Positions 25,001 to 37,600 of a DNA stretch of 64,000 nt are shown here, in pieces. Both the position numbers and the translations under genes were made by a program. Location of the stretch: assembly GCA_964016885.1 (NCBI GenBank), contig OZ024744.1:28220108-28284107 (forward strand). The letters run 5' to 3'. The notes under the pieces were generated by a model. It saw only the letters and a list, made by a program, of their open reading frames with translations. It did no database searches and was not told where the DNA came from. The stretch is from Eledone cirrhosa. Lineage: Eukaryota > Mollusca > Cephalopoda > Octopoda > Eledonidae. How positions within the stretch are numbered: position 1 is the first letter of the stretch; every line of letters starts with the position of its first letter.

Positions 25001-28000
25001 GTTGTTGTTGTCGCTGTTATCACTGTTATTGTCATTGTTGTTGTTGTCGCTATTATCACTGTTATTGTCACTGTTGTTGTTATTGTCGCTGTTATCACTG
25101 TTATTTTCACACTTGTTGTCGCTGTTCTCATTGATATTGTCATTGTTGTTGTTGTTGTCGCCGTTATCACTGTTATTGTCATTGTTTTTGTTGTTGCTGT
25201 CGGTGTTATAACTGTTATTAGTTACTGTTGTTGTTGTTGTTCTCGCTGTTATAACTATTATTGTCATTGTTGTTGTTGTCGCTGTTATAACTGTTATTGT
25301 CATTGTTGTTGTTGTTGTTGTCGCTGTTATAAGTGTTATTGTCACTGTTGATGTTGTTGTTCTCGCTGTTATCACTCTTATTTCACTATTGTTGTTGTTC
25401 TCGCTGTTATCACTCTTATTGTCACTATTGTTGTTGTTGTCGCCGTTATAACTGTTATTGTCATTGTTGTTGTAGTCGCAGTTATATATGTTATTGACAC
25501 TGTTCTTGTTGTTGTTATCGCTGTTATCACTGTTATTATCACTGTTGTTGTTGTTGTTGTTGTCGCTGTTATCACTGTTATTGTTCTGTTGTTGTTGTCG
25601 CTTTTATAACTGTTATTACCATTGTTGTTGTTGTTGTTGTTGTCTCTGTTATCACTGTTATTGTCACTGTTGTTGTTGTTGTCGCTGTTATCACTGTTAT
25701 TGTCACTGGTGTTGTTGTTGTTGCTGTTAGTGTCACTCTTGTTGTTTTGTTGTCGTTGTCCTCGTTGTCATCACTGTTATTGTCGCTGTTGTTGTTGTTG
25801 TCGTTGTTATCATGCTTGTTGTCACTGTTGTTGTTGTTGTGGTTGTTGTTGTTGTTATCACTGTTATTGTCACTGTTGTCTTTGTTTGTTGTCGTTGTCA
25901 TGACTGTTATTGTCACTGTTGTTGTTTTGTTGTTGTTGTCGTCGTTGTCATCACTGTTATCGTCGGTGTTGTCGTTGTTGTCCTTGTTATCATGGTTATT
26001 GTCACTGTTGTTGTCGTTGTTATCACTGTTATTGTCACTGTTGTTGTTGTCGCTGTTATTACTGTTATTGTCACTGTTGTCTTGTTGTTGTTGTCATTGT
26101 TATCACTGTTATTGTCACTATTGTTGTTGTCGCTGATATCACTGTTATTGTCACTGTTGTTGTTGTTCTCGCTGTTATCACTGTTATTGTCATTGTTGTT
26201 GTTTTTGTTGTCGCTGTTATAACTGTTACTGTCATTGTTGTCCCTGTTATCACTGTTATTGTCATTGTTGTTGTTGTTGTCGCTGTTTTCACTGTTATCG
26301 TCACTGTTGTCGTTGTTGTCGCTGTTATAACTGTTATTGTCAAAGTTGTTGTTGTCGCTGTTATAACTGTTATTGTGTTGTCGCTGTTACCACTGTTATT
26401 GTCTTTGTTGTTGTTGTTCTCGCTGTTATCACTGTTATTGTCATTGTTGTTGTTGTCGCTGTTATCACTTATATTAGTCATTGTTGTTGTTGTTGTCGCT
26501 GTTATAACTGTTATTGTCACTGATGTTGTTGTTGTCGCTGTTATAACTGTTATTGTCAAAGTTGTTGTTGTCGCTGTTATAACTGTTATTGTCACTGTTA
26601 TTGTCCTTGTCGCTGTTACCACTGTTATTGTCTTTGTTGTTGTTGTGGTCGCTGTTATCACTGTTATTGTCACTGTTGTTGTTGTTGTCGCTGTTATCAC
26701 TGTTATTGCCACTGTTGTTGTTGTCGCTGTTATCACTGTTATTGTCACTGTTGTTGTTGTTATTGTCGCTGTTATCACTGTTATTGTCACTGTTGTTGTT
26801 GTCGCTGTTATCACTCTTATTGCCACTGTTGCTGTTGTTGTCGCTGTTATCACTGTTATTGTCATTGTTGTTGTTGTCGCGGTTATCACTGTTATTGTCA
26901 TTGTTGTTGTTGTTGTTGTTCTCGCTGTTATCACTGTTAATGTCACTGTTGTTGTCGCTGTTATAACTGTTATTGTCACTGTTGTTGTTGTTGTCGCTGT
27001 TATCACTGTTATTGTCACTGTTGTTGTCGCTGTTATCACTGTTATTGTCACTGTTGTGTCGCTGTTACAACTGTCATTGTTGTTGTTGTTATTGTCGCTG
27101 TTATCACTGTTATTGTCATTGTTGTTATTGTTGTTGTCGCTGTTATAACTGTTATTGTCACTGTTGTTTTTGTTGTTGCCGCTGTTATCACTGTTATTGT
27201 CACTGTTGTTGTTGTCTCTGTTATAACTGTTATTGTCACTGTTGTTGTTGTTCTGGCTGTTACCACTGTTATTGTCACTGTTGTTGTTGTTGTCGTTGAT
27301 ATCACTGTTATTGTCATTATTGTTATTGTCGCTGTTATCACTGTTATTGTCATTGTTGTTGTTGTTGTTGTTGTCGCTGTTATCACTGTTATTGTCACTG
27401 TTGTTGTTGTTGTCGCTTCTATAACTGTTATTGTCACTATTGCTGTTGTTGTTGTCGCTGTTATCACTCTTACTGTCATTGTTGTTGTTGTCGCTGTTAT
27501 CACTGTTATTGCCACTGTTGCTGTTGTTGTCGTTGTTATCACTGTTATTGTCATTGTTTTTGTTGTTGTCGCTGTTATCACTGTTATTGTCACTGTTGTT
27601 GTCGCTGTTATAACTGTTATTGTCACTGTTGTTGTTGTTGTCGGTGTTATAACTGTTATTAGTTACTGTTGTTGTTGTTGATGTTGTTCTTGCTGTTATA
27701 ACTATTATTGTCATTGTTGTTGTTGTTGCTGTCGGTGTTATTACTGTTAATGCCATTGTTGTTGTCTCTGTTATCACTGTTATTGTCACTGTTGTTGTCG
27801 TTGTTGTTGTTGTCGCTGTTATCACTGTTATTGTTCTGTTGTTGTTGTCGCTGTTATAACTGTTAATGTCACTGTTGTTGTTCTCGCTGTTATCACTGTT
27901 ATTGTCATTGTTGTTGTTGTTGTTGTTGTTGTCGCTGTTATCATTGTTATTGTCATTGTTGTCGCTGTTATCACTGTTATTGTCACTGTTGTTGTCGCTG

Positions 28001-30568
28001 TTACAACTGTCCTTGTTGTTGTTGTTATTGCCGCTGTTATCACTGTTATTGTCATTGTTGTTTTTATTGTCGCTGTTATCACTGTTATTGTCACTGTTGT
28101 TGTTGTCGCTGTTATCACTGATATTGTAACTGTTGTTGTTGTTGTCACTGTTATAAATGTTATTGTCACTTTTGTTTTTGTTGTCGCTTTTATCACTGTT
28201 ATTGTCACTGTTGTTGTTGTCGCTGTTATAACTGTTATTGTCACTGTTTATGTTGTCGCTGTTATAACTGTTATTGTCACTGTTGTTGTTGTCCCTGTTA
28301 TAACTGTTATTGTCACTGTTGTTGTTGTTGTCGCTGTTATCACTGTTATTGTCACTGTTATTGTCCTTGTCGCTGTTACCACTGTTATTGTCTTTGTTGT
28401 TGTTGTGGTCGCTGTTATCACTGTTATTGTCACTGTTGTTGTTGTTGTCGCTGTTATCACTGTTATTGCCACTGTTGTTTTTGTTGTCGCTGTTATCACT
28501 GTTATTGTCACTGTTGTTGTTGTTGTCGCTGTTATCACTGTTATTGTCACTGTTGTAGTTGTCGCTGTTATCACTGTTATTGCCACTGTTGCTGTTGTTG
28601 TCGCTGTTATCACTGTTATTGTCACTGTTGTTATTGTTGTCGCTGTTATCTATGTTATTGTCACTGTTGTTGTTGTCGCTGTTATCACTGTTATTGTCAC
28701 TGTTGCTGTTGTTGTCGCTGTTATCACTGTTATTGTCATTGTTGTTGTTGTTGTCGCGGTTATCACTGTTATTGTCATTGTTGTTGTTGTTGTTGTTGTT
28801 GTTGTCGCTGTTATCATTGTTATTGTCATTGTTGTCGCTGTTATCACTGTTATTGTCACTGTTGTTGTCGCTGTTACAACTGTCCTTGTTGTTGTTGTTA
28901 TTGTCGCTGTTATCACTGTTATTGTCATTGTTGTTGTTATTGTCGCTGTTATCACTGTTATTGTCACTGTTGTTGTTGTCGCTGTTATCACTGTTATTGT
29001 AACTGTTGTTGTTGTCGCTGTTATAACTGTTATTGTCACTGTTTTTGTTGTCGCTGTTATAACTGTTATTGTCACTGTTGTTGTTGTCCCTGTTATAACT
29101 GTTATTGTCACTGTTGTTGTTGTTGTCGCTGTTATCATTGTTATTGTCACTGTTGTTGTCGTGGTTATCACTGTTATTGTCATTGTTGTTGTTGTTGTCG
29201 CGGTTATCACTGTTATTGTCACTGTTTTGTTGTTGTCGCTGTTATCACTGTTATTGTCACTGTTGTTGTTGTCGCTGTTATCACTGTTATTGTCACTGTT
29301 GTTGTCGCTGTTATCACTGTTATTTTCATTGTTGTTGTTGTTGTCGCTGTTATAAGTGTTATTGTCACTGTTGATGTTGTTGTTCTCGCTGTTATCACTC
29401 TTATTGTCACTATTGTTGTTGTTCTCGCTGTTATCACTCTTATTGTCACTATTGTTGTTGTTGTCGCCGTTATAACTGTTATTGTCATTGTTGTTGTAGT
29501 CGCAGTTATATATGGTATTGACACTGTTCTTGTTGTTGTTATCGCTGTTATCACTGTTATTATCACTGTTGTTGTTGTTGTTGTTGTCGCTGTTATCACT
29601 GTTATTGTTCTGTTGTTGTTGTCGCTTTTATAACTGTTATTACCATTGTTGTTGTTGTTGTTGTCTCTGTTATCACTGTTATTGTCACTGTTGTTGTTGT
29701 TGTCGCTGTTATCACTGTTATTGTCACTGGTGTTGTTGTTGTTGCTGTTAGTGTCACTCTTGTTGTTTTGTCGTCGTTGTCCTCGTTGTCATCACTGTTA
29801 TTGTCGCTGTTGTTGTTGTTGTCGTTGTTATCATGCTTGTTGTCACTGTTGTTGTTGTTGTGGTTGTTGTTGTTGTTATCACTGTTATTGTCACTGTTGT
29901 CTTTGTTGTTGTCGTTGTCATGACTGTTATTGTCGCTGTTGTTGTTGTTGTTGTCGCTGTTATTGTCACTGTTGTTGTTTTGTTGTTGTTGTCGTCGTTG
30001 TCATCACTGTTATCGTCGCTGTTGTCGTTGTTGTCCTTGTTATCATGGTTATTGTCACTGTTGTTGTCGCTGTTATCACTGTTATTATCACTGTTGTTGT
30101 TGTCGCTGTTATTACTGTTATTGTCACTGTTGTTGTTGTTGTTGTCATTGTTATCACTGTTATTGTCACTATTGTTGTTGTCGCTGTTATCACTGTTATT
30201 GTCACTGTTGTTGTTGTTCTCGCTGTTATCACTGTTATTGTCATTGTTGTTGTTTTTGTTGTCGCTGTTATAACTGTTACTGTCATTGTTGTCCCTGTTA
30301 TCACTGTTATTGTCATTGTTGTTGTTGTTGTCGCTGTTTTCACTGTTATCGTCACTGTTGTTGTTGTTGTCGCTGTTATAACTGTTATTGTCAAAGTTGT
30401 TGTTGTCGCTGTTATAACTGTTATTGTGTTGTCGCTGTTACCACTGTTATTGTCTTTGTTGTTGTTGTTCTCGCTGTTATCACTGTTATTGTCATTGTTG
30501 TTGTTGTCGCTGTTATCACTTATATTAGTCATTGTTGTTGTTGTTGTCGCTGTTATAACTGTTATTGT

Positions 30569-31690
30569 TATTGGTGTTTTTGTTGTCGCTGTAATAACTG
30601 TTATTGTCATTATTGTTGTTGTCGCTGTTATCACTGTTATTGTCACTGTTGTTGTTTTGTTGTTGTTGTTGTCGTCGTTGTCATCACTGTTATTGTCACT
30701 TTTGTTGTTGTTGTTGTCGTTGTTATCATGCTTATTGTCACTGTTGTTGTTGTCGTTGTTGTCGTTGTTATCACTGTTATTGTCATTGTTGTTGTTGTTG
30801 TCGCTGTTATCACTGTTATTGTCACTGTTGTTGTCGCTGTTATAACTGTTATTGTCACTGTGGTTGTTGTTGTTCTCGCTGTTATGACAGTTATTGTCAC
30901 TGTTGTTGTTGTCGCTGTTATAACTATTATTGTCACTGTTGTTGTTGTTGTCGATGTTATTGTCACTGTTATTGCCACTGTTGTTGTTGTTGTTGTCTCT
31001 ATTATCACTGTTATTGTTACTGTTGTTGTTGTCGCTGTTATAACTGATATTGTTATTGGTGTTTTTGTTGTCGCTGTAATAACTGTTATTGTCATTATTG
31101 TTGTTGTCGCTGTTATCACTGTTATTGTCACTGTTGTTGTTTTGTTGTTGTTGTTGTCGTCGTTGTCATCACTGTTATTGTCACTTTTGTTGTTGTTGTT
31201 GTCGTTGTTATCATGCTTATTGTCACTGTTGTTGTTGTCGTTGTTGTCGTTGTTATCACTGTTATTGTCATTGTTGTTGTTGTTGTCGCTGTTATCACTG
31301 TTATTGTCACTGTTGTTGTTGTCGCTTCTATAACTGTTATTGTCACTATTGCTGTTGTTGTTGTCGCTGTTATCACTCTTACTGTCATTGTTGTTGTTGT
31401 CGCTGTTATCACTGTTATTGTCACTGTTGTTGTTGTCGCTGTTATCACTCTTATTGCCACTGTTGCTGTTGTTGTCGCTGTTATCACTGTTGTTGTCGCT
31501 GTTATCACTGTTATTGTCACTGTTGTTGTTGTTGTCGCTGTTATCACTGTTATTGTCATTGTTGTTGTTGTGGCGGTTATCACTGTTATTGTCACTGTTG
31601 TTGTCGCTGTTATAACTGTTATTGTCACTGTTGTTGTTGTTGTCGCTGTTATCACTGTTATTGTCACTGTTGTTGTCGCTGTTATAACTG
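30569..31690. repeat. Mosaic replacement patch inside copy B
   Basis: Copy A positions 11767 to about 13041 are replaced here by about 1.12 kb of other array sequence. Piece 1 (30569-30861) matches 22944-23236 (offset 7,625). Piece 2 (from 30845-30861 to 31319) matches about 22750-23209 (offset 8,110). Piece 3 (to 31685) matches a segment ending at 17199 (offset 14,486), or equally its copy-B equivalent near 35.5 kb. After 31690 copy A alignment resumes at offset 18,649. Pieces 1 and 2 overlap in source, which produces a 485-bp direct repeat (30604 and 31089). Both include the A/B junction sequence. Confidence 0.85.
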
Positions 31691-34600
31691 TTATTGTCAC
31701 TATTGTTGTTGTTGTCGCCGTTATAACTGTTATTGTCATTGTTGTTGTAGTCGCAGTTATATATGTTATTGACACTGTTCTTGTTGTTGTTATCGCTGTT
31801 ATCACTGTTATTATCACTGTTGTTGTTGTTGTTGTTGTCGCTGTTATCACTGTTATTGTTCTGTTGTTGTTGTCGCTTTTATAACTGTTATTACCATTGT
31901 TGTTGTTGTTGTTGTCTCTGTTATCACTGTTATTGTCACTGTTGTTGTTGTTGTCGCTGTTATCACTGTTATTGTCACTGGTGTTGTTGTTGTTGCTGTT
32001 AGTGTCACTCTTGTTGTTTTGTTGTCGTTGTCATCACTGTTATTGTCGCTGTTGTTGTTGTTGTCGTTGTTATCATGCTTGTTGTCACTGTTGTTGTTGT
32101 TGTGGTTGTTGTTGTTGTTATCACTGTTTGTTGTCACTGTTGTCTTTGTTGCTGTCGTTGTCATGACTGTTATTGTCACTGTTGTTGTTTTGTTGTTGTT
32201 GTCGTCGTTGTCATCACTGTTATCGTCGGTGTTGTCGTTGTTGTCCTTGTTATCATGGTTATTGTCACTGTTGTTGTCGCTGTTATCACTGTTATTGTCA
32301 CTGTTGTTGTTGTCGCTGTTATTACTGTTATTGTCACTGTTGTTGTTGTTGTCATTGTTATCACTGTTATTGTCACTATTGTTGTTGTCGCTGTTATCAC
32401 TGTTATTGTCACTGTTGTTGTTGTTCTCGCTGTTATCACTGTTATTGTCATTGTTGTTGTTTTTGTTGTCGCTGTTATAACTGTTACTGTCATTGTTGTC
32501 CCTGTTATCACTGTTATTGTCATTGTTGTTGTTGTTGTCGCTGTTTTCACTGTTATCGTCACTGTTGTTGTTGTTGTCGCTGTTATAACTGTTATTGTCA
32601 AAGTTGTTGTTGTCGCTGTTATAACTGTTATTGTGTTGTCGCTGTTACCACTGTTATTGTCTTTGTTGTTGTTGTTCTCGCTGTTATCACTGTTATTGTC
32701 ATTGTTGTTGTTGTCGCTGTTATCACTTGTATTAGTCATTGTTGTTGTTGTTGTCGCTGTTATAACTGTTATTGTCACTGATGTTGTTATTGTCGCTGTT
32801 ATAACTGTTATTGTCAAAGTTGTTGTTGTTGTCGCTGTTATATCTGTTATTGTCACTGTTATTGTTCTTGTCGCTGTTACCACTGTTATTGTCTTTGTTG
32901 TTGTTGTGGTCGCTGTTATCACTGTTATTGTCACTGTTGTTGTTGTTGTCGCTGTTATCACTGTTATTGCCACTGTTGTTGTTGTCGCTGTTATCACTGT
33001 TATTGTCACTGTTGTTGTTGTTGTCGCTGTTATCACTGTTATTGTCACTGTTGTTGTTGTCGCTGTTATCACTCTTATTGCCACTGTTGCTGTTGTTGTC
33101 GCTGTTATCACTGTTATTGTCACTGTTGTTGTTGTTGTCGCTGTTATCACTGTTATTGTCATTGTTGTTGTTGTCGCGGTTATCACTGTTATTGTCATTG
33201 TTGTTGTTGTTGTTGTTCTCGCTGTTATCACTGTTAATGTCACTGTTGTTGTCGCTGTTATAACTGTTATTGTCACTATTGTTGTTGTTGTCGCTGTTAT
33301 CACTGTTATTGTCACTGTTGTTGTCGCTGTTATCACTGTTATTGTCACTGTTGTTGTCGCTGTTACAACTGTCATTGTTGTTGTTGTTATTGTCGCTGTT
33401 ATCACTGTTATTGTCATTGTTGTTATTGTTGTTGTCGCTGTTATAACTGTTATTGTCACTGTTGTTTTTGTTGTTGCCGCTGTTATCACTGTTATTGTCA
33501 CTGTTGTTGTTGTCTCTGTTATAACTCTTATTGTCACTGTTGTTGTTGTCGCTGTTATCACTGTTATTGACACTGATGTTGCTGTTGTTCTCGCTGTTTT
33601 CACTGTTATTGTCACTGTTGTTGTTGTTGTTCTGGCTGTTACCACTGTTATTGTCACTGTTGTTGTTGTTGTTGTTGTCGTTGTTATCACTGTTATTGTC
33701 ATTATTGTTATTGTCGCTGTTATCACTGTTATTGTCATTGTTGTTGTTGTTGTTGTCGCTGTTATCACTGTTATTGTCACTGTTGTTGTTGTTGTCGCTT
33801 CTATAACTGTTATTGTCACTATTGCTGTTGTTGTTGTCGCTGTTATCACTCTTACTGTCATTGTTGTTGTTGTCGCTGTTATCACTGTTATTGTCACTGT
33901 TGTTGTTGTCGCTGTTATCACTCTTATTGCCACTGTTGCTGTTGTTGTCGCTGTTATCACTGTTATTGTCACTGTTGTTGTTGTTGTCGCTGTTATCACT
34001 GTTTTTGTCATTGTTGTTGTTGTGGCGGTTATCACTGTTATTGTCACTGTTGTCTTTGTTGTTGTCGTTGTCATGACTGTTATTGTCGATGTTGTTGTTG
34101 TTGTTGTCGCTGTTATTGTCACTGTTGTTGTTTTGTTGTTGTTGTCGTCGTTGTCATCACTGTTATCGTCGCTGTTGTCGTTGTTGTCCTTGTTATCATG
34201 GTTATTGTCACTGTTGTTGTCGCTGTTATCACTGTTATTGTCACTGTTGTTGTTGTCGCTGTTACTACTGTTATTGTCACTGTTGTTGTTGTTGTCGTCA
34301 TTGTTATCACTGTTATTGTCACTATTGTTGTTGTCGCTGTTATCACTGTTATTGTCACTGTTGTTGTTGTTCTCGCTGTTATCATTGTTATTGTCATTGT
34401 TGTTGTTTTTGTTGTCGCTGTTATAACTGTTACTGTCATTGTTGTCCCTGTTATCACTGTTATTGTCATTGTTGTTGTTGTTGTCGCTGTTTTCACTGTT
34501 ATCGTCACTGTTGTTGTTGTTGTCGCTGTTATAACTGTTATTGTCAAAGTAGTTGTTGTCGCTGTTATAACTGTTATTGTGTTGTCGCTGTTACCACTGT

Positions 34601-37600
34601 TATTGTCTTTGTTGTTGTTGTTCTCGCTGTTATCACTGTTATTGTCATTGTTGTTGTTGTCGCTGTTATAACTGTTATTGTCACTGTTATTGTTCTTGTC
34701 GCTGTTACCACTGTTATTGTCTTTGTTGTTGTTGTGGTCGCTGTTATCACTGTTATTGTCACTGTTGTTGTTGTTGTCGCTGTTATCACTGTGATTGTCA
34801 CTGTTATCACTCTTATTGCCACTGTTGCTGTCGCTGTTATCACTGTTATTGTCACTGTTGTTGTTGTTGTCGCTGTTATCACTGTTATTGTCATTGTTGT
34901 TGTTGTCGCGGTTATCACTGTTATTGTCATTGTTGTTGTTGTTGTTGTTCTCGCTGTTATCACTGTTAATGTCACTGTTGTTGTCGCTGTTATAACTGTT
35001 ATTGTCACTGTTGTTGTTGTTGTCGCTGTTATCACTGTTATTGTCACTGTTGTTGTCGCTGTTATCACTGTTATTGTCACTGTTGTTGTCGCTGTTACAA
35101 CTGTCATTGTTGTTGTTGTTATTGTCGCTGTTATCACTGTTATTGTCATTGTTGTTATTGTTGTTGTCGCTGTTATAACTGTTATTGTCACTGTTGTTTT
35201 TGTTGTTGCCGCTGTTATCACTGTTATTGTCACTGTTGTTGTTGTCTCTGTTATAACTGTTATTGTCACTGTTGTTGTTGTCGCTGTTATCACTGTTATT
35301 GACACTGTTGTTGCTGTTGTTCTCGCTGTTATCACTGTTATTGTCACTGTTGTTGTTGTTGTTCTGGCTGTTACCACTGTTATTGTCACTGTTGTTGTTG
35401 TTGTTGTTGTCGCTGTTATCACTGTTATTGTCATTGTTGTTGTTGTTGTCGCTGTTATCACTGTTATTGTCACTGTTGTTGTTGTCGCTTCTATAACTGT
35501 TATTGTCACTATTGCTGTTGTTGTTGTCGCTGTTATCACTCTTACTGTCATTGTTGTTGTTGTCGCTGTTATCACTGTTATTGTCACTGTTGTTGTTGTC
35601 GCTGTTATCACTCTTATTGCCACTGTTGCTGTTGTTGTCGCTGTTATCACTGTTGTTGTCGCTGTTATCACTGTTATTGTCACTGTTGTTGTTGTTGTCG
35701 CTGTTATCACTGTTATTGTCATTGTTGTTGTTGTGGCGGTTATCACTGTTATTGTCACTGTTGTTGTCGCTGTTATAACTGTTATTGTCACTGTTGTTGT
35801 TGTTGTCGCTGTTATCACTGTTATTGTCACTGTTGTTGTCGCTGTTATCACTGTTATTGTCACTGTTTTTGTCGCTGTTACAACTGTCATTGTTGTTGTT
35901 GTTATTGTCGCTGTTATCACTGTTATTGTCATTGCTGTTATTGTTGTTGTCGCTGTTATAACTGTTATTCTCACTGTTGTTTTTGTTGTTGCCGCTGTTA
36001 TCACAGTTATTGTCACTGTTGTTGTTGTCTCTGTTATAACTGTTATTGTCACTGTTGTTGTTGTCACTGTTATTGTCACTGTTGTTGTTGTTCTCGCTGT
36101 TATCACTGTTATTGTCACAGTTGTTGTTGTCGCTGTTATCACTGTTATTGTCATTGTTGTTGTTGCCGCTGTTATAACTGTTATTGTCATTGTTGTTGTT
36201 GTCGCTGTTATCACTGTTATTGTCATTGTTGTTGTTGTCGCTATTATCACTGTTATTGTCACTGTTGTTGTTATTGTCGCTGTTATCAGTGTTATTTTCA
36301 CAGTTGTTGTCGCTGTTCTCATTGATATTGTCATTGTTGTTGTTGTTGTCGCCGTTATCACTGTTATTGTCATTGTTTTTGTTGTTGCTGTCGGTGTTAT
36401 AACTGTTATTAGTTACTGTTGTTGTTGTTGTTCTCGCTGTTATAACTATTATTGTCATTGTTGTTGTTGTCGCTGTTATAACTGTTATTGTCATTGTTGT
36501 TGTTGTCGCTGTTATAAGTGTTATTGTCACTGTTGATGTTGTTGTTCTCGCTGTTATCACTCTTATTGTCACTATTGTTGTTGTTCTCGCTGTTATCACT
36601 CTTATTGTCACTATTGTTGTTGTTGTCGCCGTTATAACTGTTATTGTCATTGTTGTTGTAGTCGCAGTTATATATGTTATTGACACTGTTCTTGTTGTTG
36701 TTATCGCTGTTATCACTGTTATTATCACTGTTGTTGTTGTTGTTGTTGTCGCTGTTATCACTGTTATTGTTCTGTTGTTGTTGTCGCTTTTATAACTGTT
36801 ATTACCATTGTTGTTGTTGTTGTTGTCTCTGTTATCACTGTTATTGTCACTGTTGTTGTTGTCGCTGTTATCACTGTTATTGTCACTGGTGTTGTTGTTG
36901 TTGCTGTTAGTGTCACTCTTGTTGTTTTGTTGTCGTTGTCCTCGTTGTCATCACTGTTATTGTCGCTGTTGTTGTTGTTGTCGTTGTTATCATGCTTGTT
37001 GTCACTGTTGTTGTTGTTGTGGTTGTTGTTGTTGTTATCACTGTTATTGTCACCTTTGTCTTTGTTGTTGTCGTTGTCATGACTGTTATTGTCGCTGTTG
37101 TTGTTGTTGTCGCTGTTATTGTCACTGTTGTTGTTTTGTTGTTGTTGTCGTCGTTGTCATCACTGTTATCGTCGCTGTTGTCGTTGTTGTCCTTGTTATC
37201 ATGGTTATTGTCACTGTTGTTGTCGCTGTTATCACTGTTATTGTCACTGTTGTTGTTGTCGCTGTTACTACTGTTATTGTCACTCTTGTTGTTGTTGTTG
37301 TCATTGTTATCACTGTTATTGTCACTATTGTTGTTGTCGCTGTTATCACTGTTATTGTCACTGTTGTTGTTGTTCTCGCTGTTATCACTGTTATTGTCAT
37401 TGTTGTTGTTTTTGTTGTCGCTGTTATAACTGTTACTGTCATTGTTGTCCCTGTTATCACTGTTATTGTCATTGTTGTTGTTGTCGCTGTTTTCACTGTT
37501 ATCGTCACTGTTGTTGTTGTTGTCGCTGTTATAACTGTTATTGTCAAAGTTGTTGTTGTCGCTGTTATAACTGTTATTGTGTTGTCGCTGTTACCACTGT

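Noticed and set aside
30569..31690. Transposon insertion as the cause of the patch in copy B
   Set aside because: Every piece matches other parts of the same array, and there are no terminal inverted repeats, target-site duplications or coding sequence.
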